From Parapusillimonas granuli (GTDB lineage: Bacteria > Pseudomonadota > Gammaproteobacteria > Burkholderiales > Burkholderiaceae_B): a DNA stretch of 64,000 nt. The stretch covers positions 186,001 through 250,000 of the forward strand of contig NZ_JACCEM010000007.1 of the NCBI RefSeq assembly GCF_013416525.1, in the 5' to 3' direction. Below, in pieces: positions 23,534 to 33,753 of the stretch (its first letter is position 1; each line of letters begins with the position of its first letter). The notes beneath the pieces were generated by a model, which saw nothing but the letters and a program-made list of their open reading frames with translations, had not been told where the DNA came from and made no database searches. The translations under genes and the position numbers were made by a program.

Positions 23534-25624
23534 CTAGCGTTCGGCCTCGGCGGACGCCAGGCCGCTGTGGCGCAGCAGGGCGTCTATGCTGGGCGGCCGG
23601 CCGCGAAACGCCGCGAACGACTCGCCGGCGGGGCGGGACCCGCCGACGGCGAGGATCTCTTTCAGGAAGCGCCGGCCGGTGGCCGGATCCAGCGTGTCGC
23701 TGGAGGCGCCGAGCGCCGCCGCGCCGGGCGCCGTAGCGCTTTCCTCGAAGGCGGCGTAGGCGTCCGCCGACAGGACTTCCGCCCACTTGTAGCTGTAATA
23801 GCCCGCGCCGTAGCCGCCCGCGAACAGATGCGAAAAATTATGCGGGAAACGGTGCCATGACGGAGGGAACAGCACCGCGACTTCCTTGCGGACTTCGTCC
23901 AGGGTGTCCAGCACCTGCTGGATCGACAAGCCATGCGCTTGATGGTGGATGTCCATGTCGAACAGCGAGAATTCGATCTGGCGCAGCATCTGCATGCCGC
24001 TCTGGAAATTCTTCGCGGCCCGCAGCTTGTCGTAGAGCGCACGCGGCAGGGCGCCGCCATGTTCCACGTGGGCGGTGAGCGAGGTGACGACGCCCCATTC
24101 CCAGCAGAAATTCTCCATGAACTGGGACGGCAGTTCGATGGCGTCCCATTCGACGCTGGCGAATGCCGCCGCGCCCAGGTCGTCGACCTCGGACAGCAAG
24201 GCATGCAGGGCATGGCCGCTTTCATGGAACAAAGTGATCACGTCGTCGTGGGTCAGCAGCGCCGGCTTGCCGTTCTGGCCTTTCGAGAAGTTGCAGGTCA
24301 GGTAGACCACCGGCGCATGGACGGCGCCATGCCGCTTGCGCCGGTTGCGCTCGCCGTCCACCCAGGCGCCGCCCTGCTTGCCCTGGCGGGCGTATAGATC
24401 CAGATACAGTATGCCCAGGGGCTCGCCCGAGCCGGACAGCACTTCATAGGCCTTGGCATCCGGATGCCAGGTCGGCGCGTCGCAGGCGCGCAGGCCGATG
24501 CCGAACAGCTTTTCCATTACCCGGAACAGGCCTCGCAGCACCTGCGGTTCGGTGAAGTACTGTTTGACCTCGTCTTCGGAATAGTCGTAGCGTTCTTCGC
24601 GCAGGCGTTCCGAGGCGAAGGCGATGTCCCAGGGTTCCAGCTCGGGCAGGTTCAGCCGCTCGCGCGCGAACTCGCGCAATTCGTCCAGGTCGCGCAAGGC
24701 ATGGGGCTTGGCCTTGCGGGCCAGCTCCCGCAGGAAGTCCAGCACCTGGCCGGCGTCGTCGGCCATGCGTGTTTCGAGCCGCAGCTCCGCGTAGCTGGCA
24801 TAGCCCAGCAGGGCGGCCTCTTCGGCGCGCAGGGCCAGAAGCCGTTCGATGAGCGGCGAGTTGTCCAGGCGCGGGTCGCCGTGCTCGGAGGCGATGGTTG
24901 CATAGGCGCGATACATTTCCTGCCGCAGGGAGCGGTCCCGGGCGTATTGCATCACGGGAAGATAGCAGGGCATCTTGAGCACCAGCTTCCAGCCTTCCCG
25001 GCCTTCGCCTTGCGCGGCGGCCCGGGCGGCCTCGACGACGTCGGGAGGCAGGCCGTCCAGCCTGGATGCAGCGTCCACGTACAGCGACCATCCGTCCACC
25101 GAATCTAGGACGTTCTCGGAGAACTTCTGGGCCGCCTGCGCCTGCTGGTCGGAGATTTCGGCATAGCGTTCGCGGTCGGCGCCTTGAAGCTCGACGCCGC
25201 TGAGCCGGAAATCACGCAGGGCGAGCTCGATGATGCGCCGGCGCGCGGCCGTCAGGCCCTGGAAGGCGTCCGAAGCGCGCAAGCGCTTGTACTGCGCGTA
25301 CAGGCCGGTGTGCAGGCCCGACCAGGTGGAGAATTCCGTGACCAGCGGCAGGCATTGGTTGTACGCGGCCCGCAGTTCCGGCGTGTTGACCACCGCGTTC
25401 AAGTGCCCCGCGACCGACCAGCTGCGCCACAGCCGCTCGCCGGCGTCGTCTAGCGGCTCGACGATGTCTGCCCAGGTGGCGGGCAGGGCCGGATCGGCCG
25501 CGCGCTCCACCGCCGCGCGCGCTTCCTGGATGAGGGCCTTGATCGCGGGTTCGATGTGCGACGGGGAAATGGACGAATAGTCGATCAGCGCGCCGATCGG
25601 CGCCAGTAGCGGATTCTGTGTCAT
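23534..25624 (-). CDS. prlC: Oligopeptidase A (M3 zinc metallopeptidase)
   Basis: A 696-residue cytosolic metallopeptidase that degrades signal-peptide fragments and other short peptides. The zinc site HESGH is at residues 467-471, in the context VITLFHESGHALHALL, and the third ligand is the Glu of SVEWDAIELPSQFMENF. The C-terminal FPHNFSHLFAGGYGAGYYSYKWAEVLSADAY is diagnostic of M3A enzymes. Length matches E. coli OpdA (680). It starts 6 bases after folD and is the last gene of the regulator-folD-prlC operon; a strong terminator follows its stop. Confidence 0.95.
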   Translation of the reverse strand: MTQNPLLAPIGALIDYSSISPSHIEPAIKALIQEARAAVERAADPALPATWADIVEPLDDAGERLWRSWSVAGHLNAVVNTPELRAAYNQCLPLVTEFSTWSGLHTGLYAQYKRLRASDAFQGLTAARRRIIELALRDFRLSGVELQGADRERYAEISDQQAQAAQKFSENVLDSVDGWSLYVDAASRLDGLPPDVVEAARAAAQGEGREGWKLVLKMPCYLPVMQYARDRSLRQEMYRAYATIASEHGDPRLDNSPLIERLLALRAEEAALLGYASYAELRLETRMADDAGQVLDFLRELARKAKPHALRDLDELREFARERLNLPELEPWDIAFASERLREERYDYSEDEVKQYFTEPQVLRGLFRVMEKLFGIGLRACDAPTWHPDAKAYEVLSGSGEPLGILYLDLYARQGKQGGAWVDGERNRRKRHGAVHAPVVYLTCNFSKGQNGKPALLTHDDVITLFHESGHALHALLSEVDDLGAAAFASVEWDAIELPSQFMENFCWEWGVVTSLTAHVEHGGALPRALYDKLRAAKNFQSGMQMLRQIEFSLFDMDIHHQAHGLSIQQVLDTLDEVRKEVAVLFPPSWHRFPHNFSHLFAGGYGAGYYSYKWAEVLSADAYAAFEESATAPGAAALGASSDTLDPATGRRFLKEILAVGGSRPAGESFAAFRGRPPSIDALLRHSGLASAEAER

Positions 25625-25630
25625 TGCGGA

Positions 25631-26497
25631 TCAGTCGATGGTGGCGGGAACGGCGCTGCGCTCCGCGGCTTCCAGGGTGTTGACGAGCAGCATGGCGATG
25701 GTCATGGGGCCGACGCCGCCGGGCACGGGCGTGATCGCCCCGGCCACTTTGCGGGCGGATTCGAAATCGACGTCGCCCACCAGCTTGCCGGACGCGCTGC
25801 GATTGATGCCGACGTCGATGACGACGGCGCCGGGCTTGATCATGTCGCCGGTGACCATGCCGGGCTTGCCGGTAGCCACCACCAGGACGTCGGCGCGGCG
25901 CGTCTGGGCGGCCAGATCGCGCGTCTTGGAATTGCACAGGGTGACCGTGGCGCCGGCCGCGAGCATCAGCATGGCCATGGGCTTGCCGACGATGTTGCTG
26001 GCGCCGACCACGACGGCTTCCGCACCCCAGAGCGAGACGTTCTCGGATTCGAGCATTTTCATGACGCCGTAGGGCGTGCAGGGGCGGAACAGCGGCCGGC
26101 CGGTCATGAGCAGGCCGGCATTGCTGACGTGGAAGCCGTCGACGTCCTTTTCCGCGGCGATGGTTTCAATGACCTTGCCGGCGTTCAGGTGGGCGGGCAA
26201 GGGCAGCTGTACGAGTATGCCGTGGATGTCCGGATCGCCGTTCAGGCCGCGCACGATGTCCAGCAGCTGGTCTTCGGGGATGTCGGCGGGCAGGCGTATC
26301 ACCTGGGAATACAGCCCGGCCTTCTCGCATGCGGCGGCCTTGTTGCGCACGTAGACGTGGGAGGCGGGGTCGTCGCCGACGAGCACCACGGCCAGCCCGG
26401 GCGTGACGCCGCGCTGCTTCAGCGCGCGGACGCGTTCCGCGACGTCGGCCTTGATCTGGTCCGACAGCGCCTTGCCGTCGATGAGGCGTGCGGTCAT
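25631..26497 (-). CDS. folD: Methylenetetrahydrofolate dehydrogenase / cyclohydrolase
   Basis: A 288-residue bifunctional enzyme that interconverts 5,10-methylene-THF, 5,10-methenyl-THF and 10-formyl-THF, supplying one-carbon units for purines and fMet. Visible signatures are [21 protein letters not shown] (with the catalytic Lys of the YVRNKxxA motif), [25 protein letters not shown] and the NADP loop [14 protein letters not shown], ending in [15 protein letters not shown]. Its ATG overlaps the response-regulator stop by ATGA, unusual company for folD; prlC follows after 6 bases. Confidence 0.96.
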   Translation of the reverse strand: MTARLIDGKALSDQIKADVAERVRALKQRGVTPGLAVVLVGDDPASHVYVRNKAAACEKAGLYSQVIRLPADIPEDQLLDIVRGLNGDPDIHGILVQLPLPAHLNAGKVIETIAAEKDVDGFHVSNAGLLMTGRPLFRPCTPYGVMKMLESENVSLWGAEAVVVGASNIVGKPMAMLMLAAGATVTLCNSKTRDLAAQTRRADVLVVATGKPGMVTGDMIKPGAVVIDVGINRSASGKLVGDVDFESARKVAGAITPVPGGVGPMTIAMLLVNTLEAAERSAVPATID

Positions 26498-27120
26498 GCG
26501 GCACCTTCTGCTTTGGTGAGGGCGATCTTCATGAGATCGGCCACGGTGGTGACTTCGAGTTTTTCCATGATGTTGGCGCGATGCGCTTCGACGGTCTTGA
26601 TGCTGATGTTGAGGTCCCCGGCGATCTGCTTGTTCAGCCGGCCGGCGACGATGCGCTCGAGCACCTGCTGCTCGCGCGCGGTGAGGCGGCTCAGGATGGC
26701 CTCGTGGTTCTTCTGGGCCTGCGCCTGGCTGACCCGCTCGTTCGCCTGTTCGAGCATGCGGGCGACGATATTGCGCAAATCCGTTTCATTGAAGGGTTTT
26801 TCCAGGAAGTCGACCGCGCCTTTCTTCATGGTGGCCACGGCCATGGGGACGTCGCCGTGGCCGGTGATGAAGACGATGGGCAGGGGCGCCTTGCGGGCGA
26901 TCAGGGCTTCCTGGAGCTCCAGGCCGCTCATGCCGGGCATGCGGACGTCGGCGATGAGCACGCCCACCTGGTCGGGTTCGTAGGCATGGAGGAATTCTTC
27001 TGCACCGCTGAAGCTGCGGACGCGGTAGCCATTGGCTTCGAGCAGCCAGCGCAATGAATCACGGACGGCTTCGTCGTCATCGACGATGAATATCGTTTGC
27101 GGCGCTTGGGGTGTAGTCAT
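26494..27120 (-). CDS. FixJ/NarL-type response regulator
   Basis: A 208-residue two-component regulator. The receiver domain spans about residues 8-125, with acidic pocket Asp14-Asp16, phosphoacceptor Asp58 ([12 protein letters not shown]), Thr86 and Lys108 (FLEKPF). The C-terminal LuxR-type helix-turn-helix ([36 protein letters not shown]) resembles FixJ and TodT. It overlaps the kinase gene upstream and folD downstream by ATGA, so all three are translationally coupled. The cognate kinase is encoded immediately upstream. Targets are unknown; the divergent pyruvate dehydrogenase operon is a plausible one. Confidence 0.92.
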   Translation of the reverse strand: MTTPQAPQTIFIVDDDEAVRDSLRWLLEANGYRVRSFSGAEEFLHAYEPDQVGVLIADVRMPGMSGLELQEALIARKAPLPIVFITGHGDVPMAVATMKKGAVDFLEKPFNETDLRNIVARMLEQANERVSQAQAQKNHEAILSRLTAREQQVLERIVAGRLNKQIAGDLNISIKTVEAHRANIMEKLEVTTVADLMKIALTKAEGAA

Positions 27121-28892
27121 GCATGCAACTCCTGATTGTCTTCTGTCGAGCTAGGCGCTTGTGGCGTAGCGCGCGGCAAAGTGAAACGGAAAATCGTGCC
27201 CCCTTCCGGGTTGGGGTCGGCCCATAGCCGTCCATGATGAGACTCGATAATAGTACGGCAAATATTCAGCCCCATGCCCAGGCCTTCGGATTTGGTGCTG
27301 TAAAACGGTTCGAACAGGCGCTCGGGGTCGCGCAGGCCATGGCCGCGGTCGATCACCGCGATCTCGATGAGGGGAGACTGGTCGGAGATGAGCAGCTTGA
27401 GCGTGCGGTCCTCGCTTTTCTCCATGGCCTCTATGCCGTTCTTGAGCAGGTTCAGCAGCACCTGCTCGATGAGGATCGGGTCCGCCAGGACGTCGGGGAT
27501 CGAGTCCGGGACGTCCAGCGCGATCTCGACCTGGCGCTTGTGGGCGTCGATTTCCGCAAAGCCCACCGCGTTGTCGACGATGCGCTTGATCGGCACGGGC
27601 TGCCGGCGCGGTTCGCTGCGCTTCACGAATTCGCGGATGCGGCTGATGATCTTGCCGGCCCGTTCGGCCTGCATGGCGGATTTTTCCAGGGCCTCCAGCA
27701 GCCGCTCGGGATTCGGGTTGCCCGCCTTGAGCATCGCCACCGCGCCCATGCTGTAGTTGGCGATGGCGGTGAGCGGCTGGTTCAGTTCGTGGGCCAGCGA
27801 CGAGGCCATTTCGCCCATGGTCGTCAGGCGGCTGGTGAGCTGGATTTTCTCCTGCTGCACGCGCGAGGCCTCTTCGTGGGTGCGCCGCTCGGTGATGTCG
27901 CGCGCGACCTGCAGGCGCACGCGGCGCCCGTCGGTCCAGGCCAGGGTGCGGTGGTGGACCTCGAACCAGCGCTGCGCGGATTCCGAGAAGATCTCGACCG
28001 TTTCATCCGTGAAGCGCCCGAGCCGGCCGCCCATGAGCTCGCCGTGGCCGTTGGACTGGGCGCCGAAGAAGCGGCGATACGTGCGGTTGGCGAACAGCAG
28101 TTCCAGGCCTTCGGAGGTGTCGGCCACCACCGAGATGGCGTCGTCCAGGCCTTCGAGCACCGTCATGAAGCGCTCGTGCGCGGCGGTCAGGGCTTCGCGG
28201 ATGCGCTTGGGCTCGGTGATGTCGGTCATGGAGGTCATCCAGCCGATCTGCTCGCCATTGGGGTCGCGCAGCGGCGAGACGTACATGCGGGCCGTGAAGC
28301 GGGACCCGTCGCGGCGCTGCGCCTCGACTTCCAGGCCGCTGCTGGGCGTGCGCCCCGACAGCAGCAAGTCCAGGGTCTCCTGGTGCTGGGCATGGCGGCC
28401 GGGCAGCCAGTAGGGGAAGGGCGTGGTGCGGCCGATCAGGTCGGCCTCGTTCCAGCCTATCATGCGACAGAAGGCGGGGTTCACGTAGGCGATGCGGCCG
28501 TGCATGTCGAAGACGCGCATGCCGGTGGACATGGAGTTTTCCATGGCGCGGCGGAAACCGGTTTCGGCGATGAGCGCAGCTTCGGCGCGCGTGCGGAAGC
28601 GCGTGTAGCGCCACAGCGCCAGCAGGCTCAGGATGATCACGCAGGACAGCGCCACGATGACCATCATCAGCCGCTGCTGCCGGGTTTCCTGGTCTATGGT
28701 CACGAACATGACGCTGTCGTTGTGCAGCTGCTGCAACCAGATGAACACGCCCATCACGCAAATATAAAGAATGAGCACGATCACGGGCGTCAGCCAATAG
28801 AAGCCGCGCCGCGGGTGGTTCGCCTGGTCGTAGAACGTCGTGGGGATCAGGGATTTTTTTGAATGGCTCGCCATGGGTGTCGAAGGTTGCAT
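27117..28892 (-). CDS. PAS-domain sensor histidine kinase (FixL/TodS-like)
   Basis: A 591-residue membrane kinase. Two transmembrane helices at about residues 33-54 and 76-95 enclose a very short (about 20-residue) periplasmic loop, so the signal is probably sensed in the cytoplasm or membrane. Two PAS domains follow (about 105-225, with VNPAFCRMIGWNEADLIGR, and 236-335). The HisKA motif has His368 (SSLAHELNQPLTAIANY), and the ATPase domain has N, G1 and G2 boxes (LLNLLKNGIEAM, IDRGHGL, GLGMGLNICRTIIE). No heme-binding His typical of true FixL was identified. The gene overlaps its regulator by ATGA. Start choice is uncertain: an alternative ATG lies at 28874, and neither has a good ribosome-binding site. 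Confidence 0.9.
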   Translation of the reverse strand: MQPSTPMASHSKKSLIPTTFYDQANHPRRGFYWLTPVIVLILYICVMGVFIWLQQLHNDSVMFVTIDQETRQQRLMMVIVALSCVIILSLLALWRYTRFRTRAEAALIAETGFRRAMENSMSTGMRVFDMHGRIAYVNPAFCRMIGWNEADLIGRTTPFPYWLPGRHAQHQETLDLLLSGRTPSSGLEVEAQRRDGSRFTARMYVSPLRDPNGEQIGWMTSMTDITEPKRIREALTAAHERFMTVLEGLDDAISVVADTSEGLELLFANRTYRRFFGAQSNGHGELMGGRLGRFTDETVEIFSESAQRWFEVHHRTLAWTDGRRVRLQVARDITERRTHEEASRVQQEKIQLTSRLTTMGEMASSLAHELNQPLTAIANYSMGAVAMLKAGNPNPERLLEALEKSAMQAERAGKIISRIREFVKRSEPRRQPVPIKRIVDNAVGFAEIDAHKRQVEIALDVPDSIPDVLADPILIEQVLLNLLKNGIEAMEKSEDRTLKLLISDQSPLIEIAVIDRGHGLRDPERLFEPFYSTKSEGLGMGLNICRTIIESHHGRLWADPNPEGGTIFRFTLPRATPQAPSSTEDNQELHA

Positions 28893-28943
28893 AACGCGAT
28901 GCGTAGAGCATTTTAGTCGCTAACGCCCGCCAGGATTTTTCAC

Positions 28944-28949
28944 ATTATA
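28944..28949 (-). promoter_or_regulatory. Consensus -10 box for the kinase operon
   Basis: TATAAT on the minus strand, 52 bases before the kinase ATG, in an AT-rich region. No good -35 is seen at 16-18 bases, so an activator may be required. Confidence 0.45.
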
Positions 28950-28978
28950 AAAACTCATATCATAAAATGAAATTTTGC

Positions 28979-29007
28979 TTGAACATATCTCCAGTCTTTC
29001 CTAGAAT
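28979..29007 (+). promoter_or_regulatory. Predicted promoter of aceE-aceF-lpdA
   Basis: TTGAAC (28979-28984) and TAGAAT (29002-29007) are separated by exactly 17 bases, giving one of the better sigma-70 matches in the window. The aceE leader would be about 130 bases. The region between this promoter and the divergent kinase -10 is only about 30 bases, so a bound regulator could affect both directions. Confidence 0.6.
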
Positions 29008-29142
29008 GGGCTGGTTTGTATGACACGTCCCTTATAAATAAAGACAGGGGCGGCCGCGCCACGACCTGGCGCCTGGCATGGCAAAGCCGCGGGCGGGGCT
29101 TGCGGCGGTGTCCGGATTCCACCTCTAACCAGGAGACAGCGA

Positions 29143-31854
29143 ATGTCCTCTCTTGATCAAGTCAGCAACACGGCTAATGTCACCGACGACGACGCCCTTG
29201 AAACACAGGAATGGCTAGACGCGCTAGAAGCCGTGCTCGATCGCGAGGGGCCCGAACGCGCGCACTTCCTGCTCGAACGCCTGATAGACCTGGCCCGCCG
29301 CTCGGGGGCCCACATTCCGTTCTCGCCCAATACCGCTTACGTCAACACCATACCGCCGGGCCTGGAGCCGCCGCATCCCGGCAATATCGTACTCGAAGAG
29401 CGCATCCGCTCATACGTGCGCTGGAACGCCATGGCCATGGTCGTCAAGGCCAACAGCCATCATCCGCACGACGGCGGCGACCTGGGCGGCCACATCGCGT
29501 CGTTCGCCTCGCTCGCCACCATGATAGGCTGCGGCCAGAACCATTTCTGGCACGCCGAGGCCGAAGACCACGGCGGCGACCTGGTCTACTTCCAGGGCCA
29601 TTCCTCGCCCGGCATCTACGGCCGGGCCTACCTGGAAGGCCGCCTCACGGCGGAGCAGCTGGACAACTTCCGGCAGGAAGTCGACGGCAAGGGCTTGTCG
29701 TCGTACCCGCACCCCAAGCTCATGCCGGACTTCTGGCAGTTCCCGACCGTGTCCATGGGCCTGGGCCCGCTCATGGCCATCTATCAGGCGCGCTTCCTCA
29801 AGTACCTGCATGCGCGCGGCATCGCCGACACCAGCAAGCGCAAGGTCTGGGTGTTCTGCGGCGACGGCGAAATGGACGAACCCGAATCCCTGGGCGCCAT
29901 CAGCCTGGCTTCGCGCGAAAAGCTCGACAACCTCATCTTCGTCATCAACTGCAACCTGCAGCGGCTGGACGGCCCGGTGCGCGGCAACGGCAAGATCATC
30001 CAGGAACTCGAAGGCGATTTCCGCGGCAGCGGCTGGAACGTCATCAAGCTGATCTGGGGCGGCTACTGGGATCCGCTGCTGGCGCGCGACAAGGAAGGCA
30101 TCCTGCGCCGCATCATGGAAGAATCCGTCGACGGCGAATACCAGGCATACAAGGCGCATGACGGAAAGTTCGTGCGCGAGAACTTCTTCGGCAAGCACCC
30201 CAAGCTGCTGGAAATGGTCAGCCGCATGAGCGACGAAGACATCTGGCGCCTGAACCGCGGCGGCCACGACCCCTACAAGGTCTATGCGGCCTTCAAGGCG
30301 GCGTCCGAGCACACCGGCCAGCCCACGGTGATACTGGCCAAGACCATCAAGGGCTACGGCATGGGCCATATCGGCCAGGCCAAGAACCCGACCCACCAGC
30401 AGAAAAAGCTCGACATGGCGTCGGTGCGCGAATTCCGCGACCGCTTCAACATCCCCGTTCCCGACGACAAGCTCGAACAGCTGCCTTACTTCAAGCCGGC
30501 CGACGACTCGCCCGAAATGGTCTACCTGCACGAGCGCCGCAAGGCGCTGGGCGGCTACCTGCCGGCGCGCCGCCGCAAGGCCGACGAGCATCTCAAGGTG
30601 CCGGGCCTGGACGTCTTCAAGGCCATACTCGACCCCACCGCCGAGGGCCGCGAAATCTCCACCACCCAGGCTTTCGTCCGCTTCCTGAACCAGCTGCTGC
30701 GCGACAAGCAGCTGGGCCCGCGCGTGGTGCCCATCCTGTCCGACGAGTCCCGCACGTTCGGCATGGAAGGCCTGTTCCGCCAGATCGGCATCTATTCGCC
30801 CGAGGGCCAGAAATACGTGCCGGTCGACAAGGACCAGGTGATGTACTACCGGGAAACCGAAAACGGCCAGCTGCTGCAGGAAGGCATCAACGAAGCCGGC
30901 GCCTTCAGTTCCTGGATCGCGGCGTCCACGTCGTACTCCACGAACAACCGCATCATGATCCCGTTCTTCATCTACTACTCGATGTTCGGGTTCCAGCGCG
31001 TGGGCGACCTGGCCTGGGCGGCGGGCGACATGCAGGCGCGCGGCTTCCTGCTGGGCGGCACCGCCGGGCGCACGACGCTCAACGGCGAGGGCCTGCAGCA
31101 CGAAGACGGGCACAGCCACATCCTGTCGTCGGTCATCCCCAATTGCGTGTCCTACGACCCCACCTTCGCGCACGAGCTGGCGGTCATCATGCAGGACGGC
31201 CTGCGCCGCATGGTGGAAAACCAGGAAGACGTGTTCTATTACCTCACCGTCATGAACGAGAACTACGCCCAGCCCGGCCTCAAGCCCGGCGACGAAGAGG
31301 GCATCATCCGGGGCATGTACAAGTTCAAGTCGGTGGGCGATGCCAAGCAGCCGCGCGTGCAGCTCATGGGCTCGGGCACCATCTTGCGCGAAGTGCTGGC
31401 CGCGCAGGAACTGCTGCAGCAAGACTGGGGCATCGCGTCGGACGCCTGGAGCGTCACCAGCTTCACCGAGCTGCGCCGCGAAGGCCTGGATTGCGACCGC
31501 CACAACCTGCTGAACCCGGAATCCAAGAACCCCATGGTGCCGTACGTGACCAAGCAGCTGCAGGACACCAGCGGCCCCATCGTGGTGTCCACCGACTACG
31601 TGAAGGCCTACGGCGACCAGATCCGCCCGTTCATCCCCAAGGGCCGCGGGTATTACGTGCTGGGCACCGACGGCTACGGCCGCTCCGATTTCCGCTACAA
31701 GCTGCGCGAGCATTTCGAGATCGACCGCCATTTCGTGGTGCTGTCCGCCTTGCGCGGCCTGGCCGACGAAGGCAAGCTGCCGGTGTCCAAGCTGTCGGAA
31801 GCCATCAAGAAGTATGGCATCAACGTAAATAAAGCCAACCCGCATCACGCGTAA
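29143..31854 (+). CDS. aceE: Pyruvate dehydrogenase E1 component (homodimeric)
   Basis: A 903-residue thiamine-diphosphate enzyme that decarboxylates pyruvate and transfers the acetyl group to lipoyl-E2. It is the long, homodimeric E1 of proteobacteria. The ThDP motif [13 protein letters not shown]...[16 protein letters not shown] is present, as are [19 protein letters not shown] (with the substrate-proximal histidines), TIKGYGMG and the C-terminal [11 protein letters not shown]. Length is close to E. coli AceE (887). AGGAG lies 7 bases before the ATG. No PdhR-type GntR regulator gene is adjacent; a two-component pair is divergent instead. Confidence 0.97.
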   Translation: MSSLDQVSNTANVTDDDALETQEWLDALEAVLDREGPERAHFLLERLIDLARRSGAHIPFSPNTAYVNTIPPGLEPPHPGNIVLEERIRSYVRWNAMAMVVKANSHHPHDGGDLGGHIASFASLATMIGCGQNHFWHAEAEDHGGDLVYFQGHSSPGIYGRAYLEGRLTAEQLDNFRQEVDGKGLSSYPHPKLMPDFWQFPTVSMGLGPLMAIYQARFLKYLHARGIADTSKRKVWVFCGDGEMDEPESLGAISLASREKLDNLIFVINCNLQRLDGPVRGNGKIIQELEGDFRGSGWNVIKLIWGGYWDPLLARDKEGILRRIMEESVDGEYQAYKAHDGKFVRENFFGKHPKLLEMVSRMSDEDIWRLNRGGHDPYKVYAAFKAASEHTGQPTVILAKTIKGYGMGHIGQAKNPTHQQKKLDMASVREFRDRFNIPVPDDKLEQLPYFKPADDSPEMVYLHERRKALGGYLPARRRKADEHLKVPGLDVFKAILDPTAEGREISTTQAFVRFLNQLLRDKQLGPRVVPILSDESRTFGMEGLFRQIGIYSPEGQKYVPVDKDQVMYYRETENGQLLQEGINEAGAFSSWIAASTSYSTNNRIMIPFFIYYSMFGFQRVGDLAWAAGDMQARGFLLGGTAGRTTLNGEGLQHEDGHSHILSSVIPNCVSYDPTFAHELAVIMQDGLRRMVENQEDVFYYLTVMNENYAQPGLKPGDEEGIIRGMYKFKSVGDAKQPRVQLMGSGTILREVLAAQELLQQDWGIASDAWSVTSFTELRREGLDCDRHNLLNPESKNPMVPYVTKQLQDTSGPIVVSTDYVKAYGDQIRPFIPKGRGYYVLGTDGYGRSDFRYKLREHFEIDRHFVVLSALRGLADEGKLPVSKLSEAIKKYGINVNKANPHHA

Positions 31855-31868
31855 GGAGGGGCGCTGAT

Positions 31869-33599
31869 ATGAGCAATACGATCGAAGTAAAAGTACCGGA
31901 CATCGGCGACTTCAGCGAGGTCGAGGTCATCGAGGTCCTGGTGGCGCCGGGCGATACGGTCGCGGCCGAGCAAAGCCTGATCACGGTGGAGTCCGACAAG
32001 GCCTCCATGGAGATCCCCTCGTCGCATGCGGGCGTGGTCAAGTCGGTCATGGTGAAGGTCGGCGACAAGGTCAAGCAGGGCTCGGTCATCGTCCAGCTCG
32101 AAGCCGCCGACGCCAAGGAGGCCGGCGCGGCCAAGCCGCAAGCCGCGCAGCCGCCCGCCCGGCAGGCCGCCGCGCCCGCGGTTCCGCCCGCCGCGGCCGA
32201 ACCGGCCGAAGCCGACACGCGGCCCGAATCCGGCGGCAAGCCGGTCACGGTCACGGTGCCCGACATCGGCGGCGCGACCGACGTCGAGGTCATCGAAATC
32301 ATGGTCGCGGTCGGCGACACGGTCGCGGCCGAGCAAAGCCTGATCACGGTGGAATCCGACAAGGCCTCCATGGAGGTCCCGTCCTCCCATGCGGGCGTCG
32401 TCACGGCCGTCAAGGTCAAGCTGGGCGACAAGGTGAACCAGGGTTCCGACATCATCGAACTGCGCAGCACCGGCGCGGCCCCCGCCAAGGCCGAGCCGGC
32501 CCAGGCGAAACCGGCCGCCGCCGAGCCCGCGCAGCGCGCCGAACCCGCCGCCGCGCCGGCCGTGGCCGCCGCCTCAGAGCCGCCGGAAGCCGCGCCGTCG
32601 TCCGGCGGCGCGCCGCTGGCCTCGACGCCGCCCGAGCGGCATTCCCCCACCGAGGCCTTTGCGGAAACCGACGTACCCCTGCGGAACCTGCCGCATGCAT
32701 CCCCGTCGGTGCGCAAGTTCGCCCGCGAACTGGGCGTCAACCTGGCGTCGGTGCGCGGCTCGGGCGCCAAGAACCGGATCACCCAGGACGATGTGCGCCA
32801 GTTCGTGAAGCAGGCCCTGGCGGCGGGCCCCGGCCCGGCCGCCACCATGACGGCCGAGGGCGGCGGGCTGAACGTCCTGGCCTGGCCCAAGGTCGATTTC
32901 GCCAAGTTCGGCGAGGTCGAAGCCAAGCCGCTGTCGCGCATCAAGAAGATCTCCGGCGCGAACCTGCATCGCAACTGGGTGATGATTCCGCACGTCACCA
33001 ACAACGACCAGGCCGACATCACCGAGCTCGAAGCGCTGCGCCAGGCGCTGAACAAAGAGAACGAGAAGTCCGGCATCAAGGTCACGATGCTGGCGTTCCT
33101 CATCAAGGCGGTCGTGGCCGCGCTGAAGAAGTATCCGGAATTCAACGCATCGCTCGACGGCGACAACCTGGTCTACAAGCACTACTACCATATCGGCTTC
33201 GCGGCCGACACGCCCAACGGCCTGGTCGTGCCCGTCATCCGCGATGCCGACAAGAAAGGCATTTTCGAGCTCGCCAAGGAAACCGCGGAACTCGCCAAGC
33301 TCGCGCGGGACGGCAAGCTGTCGCCCAGCCAGATGCAGGGCGGCTGCTTCTCCATCTCCTCGCTGGGGGGCATAGGCGGCACCGACTTCACGCCCATCAT
33401 CAACGCTCCCGAGGTCGCCATCCTGGGCGTATCGCGTTCCACGCATGCGCCGGTCTGGAACGGCAAGAAATTCGTCCCGCGCCTCATGCTGCCGCTGTCG
33501 CTGTCCTATGACCACCGGGTCATCGACGGCGCGGCCGCCGCGCGGTTCAACGCCTATCTGGGCGCCTTGCTCGCCGACTTCCGTCGCATCGCCCTCTAG
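31869..33599 (+). CDS. aceF: Pyruvate dehydrogenase E2, dihydrolipoamide acetyltransferase
   Basis: A 576-residue core subunit of the pyruvate dehydrogenase complex. It has two lipoyl domains (about residues 2-75 and 122-196), each with the lipoylated Lys in VESDKASME, joined by Ala/Pro-rich linkers. The peripheral subunit-binding domain (about 275-312, [22 protein letters not shown]) follows, then the catalytic domain ending in [18 protein letters not shown] with the active-site His and Asp. E. coli AceF has three lipoyl domains; here the third is on the lpdA product. It starts 14 bases after aceE. Confidence 0.97.
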   Translation: MSNTIEVKVPDIGDFSEVEVIEVLVAPGDTVAAEQSLITVESDKASMEIPSSHAGVVKSVMVKVGDKVKQGSVIVQLEAADAKEAGAAKPQAAQPPARQAAAPAVPPAAAEPAEADTRPESGGKPVTVTVPDIGGATDVEVIEIMVAVGDTVAAEQSLITVESDKASMEVPSSHAGVVTAVKVKLGDKVNQGSDIIELRSTGAAPAKAEPAQAKPAAAEPAQRAEPAAAPAVAAASEPPEAAPSSGGAPLASTPPERHSPTEAFAETDVPLRNLPHASPSVRKFARELGVNLASVRGSGAKNRITQDDVRQFVKQALAAGPGPAATMTAEGGGLNVLAWPKVDFAKFGEVEAKPLSRIKKISGANLHRNWVMIPHVTNNDQADITELEALRQALNKENEKSGIKVTMLAFLIKAVVAALKKYPEFNASLDGDNLVYKHYYHIGFAADTPNGLVVPVIRDADKKGIFELAKETAELAKLARDGKLSPSQMQGGCFSISSLGGIGGTDFTPIINAPEVAILGVSRSTHAPVWNGKKFVPRLMLPLSLSYDHRVIDGAAAARFNAYLGALLADFRRIAL

Positions 33600-33753
33600 G
33601 AGCCCATATGAGCGCAACTGAACTGAAAGTGCCCGACATCGGCGACTTTAAGGAGGTCGAGGTCATCGAAGTCCTGGTGGCGAAGGGCGACACCGTCCAG
33701 GCGGAGCAAAGCCTCATCACCGTCGAGTCCGACAAGGCCTCCATGGAGATCCC
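31956..33753 (+). repeat. Near-identical DNA repeats encoding lipoyl sites in aceF (two) and lpdA (one)
   Basis: The DNA coding the [16 protein letters not shown] region recurs three times. Copies at 31956-31990 and 32319-32353 are identical over 35 bases. Copies at 31989-32017 and 33725-33753 are identical over 29 bases. Conservation extends to synonymous positions, suggesting recent duplication or gene conversion. Confidence 0.8.

Noticed and set aside
29410-31848. 812-codon minus-strand frame
   Set aside because: Complement of aceE, with the same shadow composition. aceE is unambiguous.
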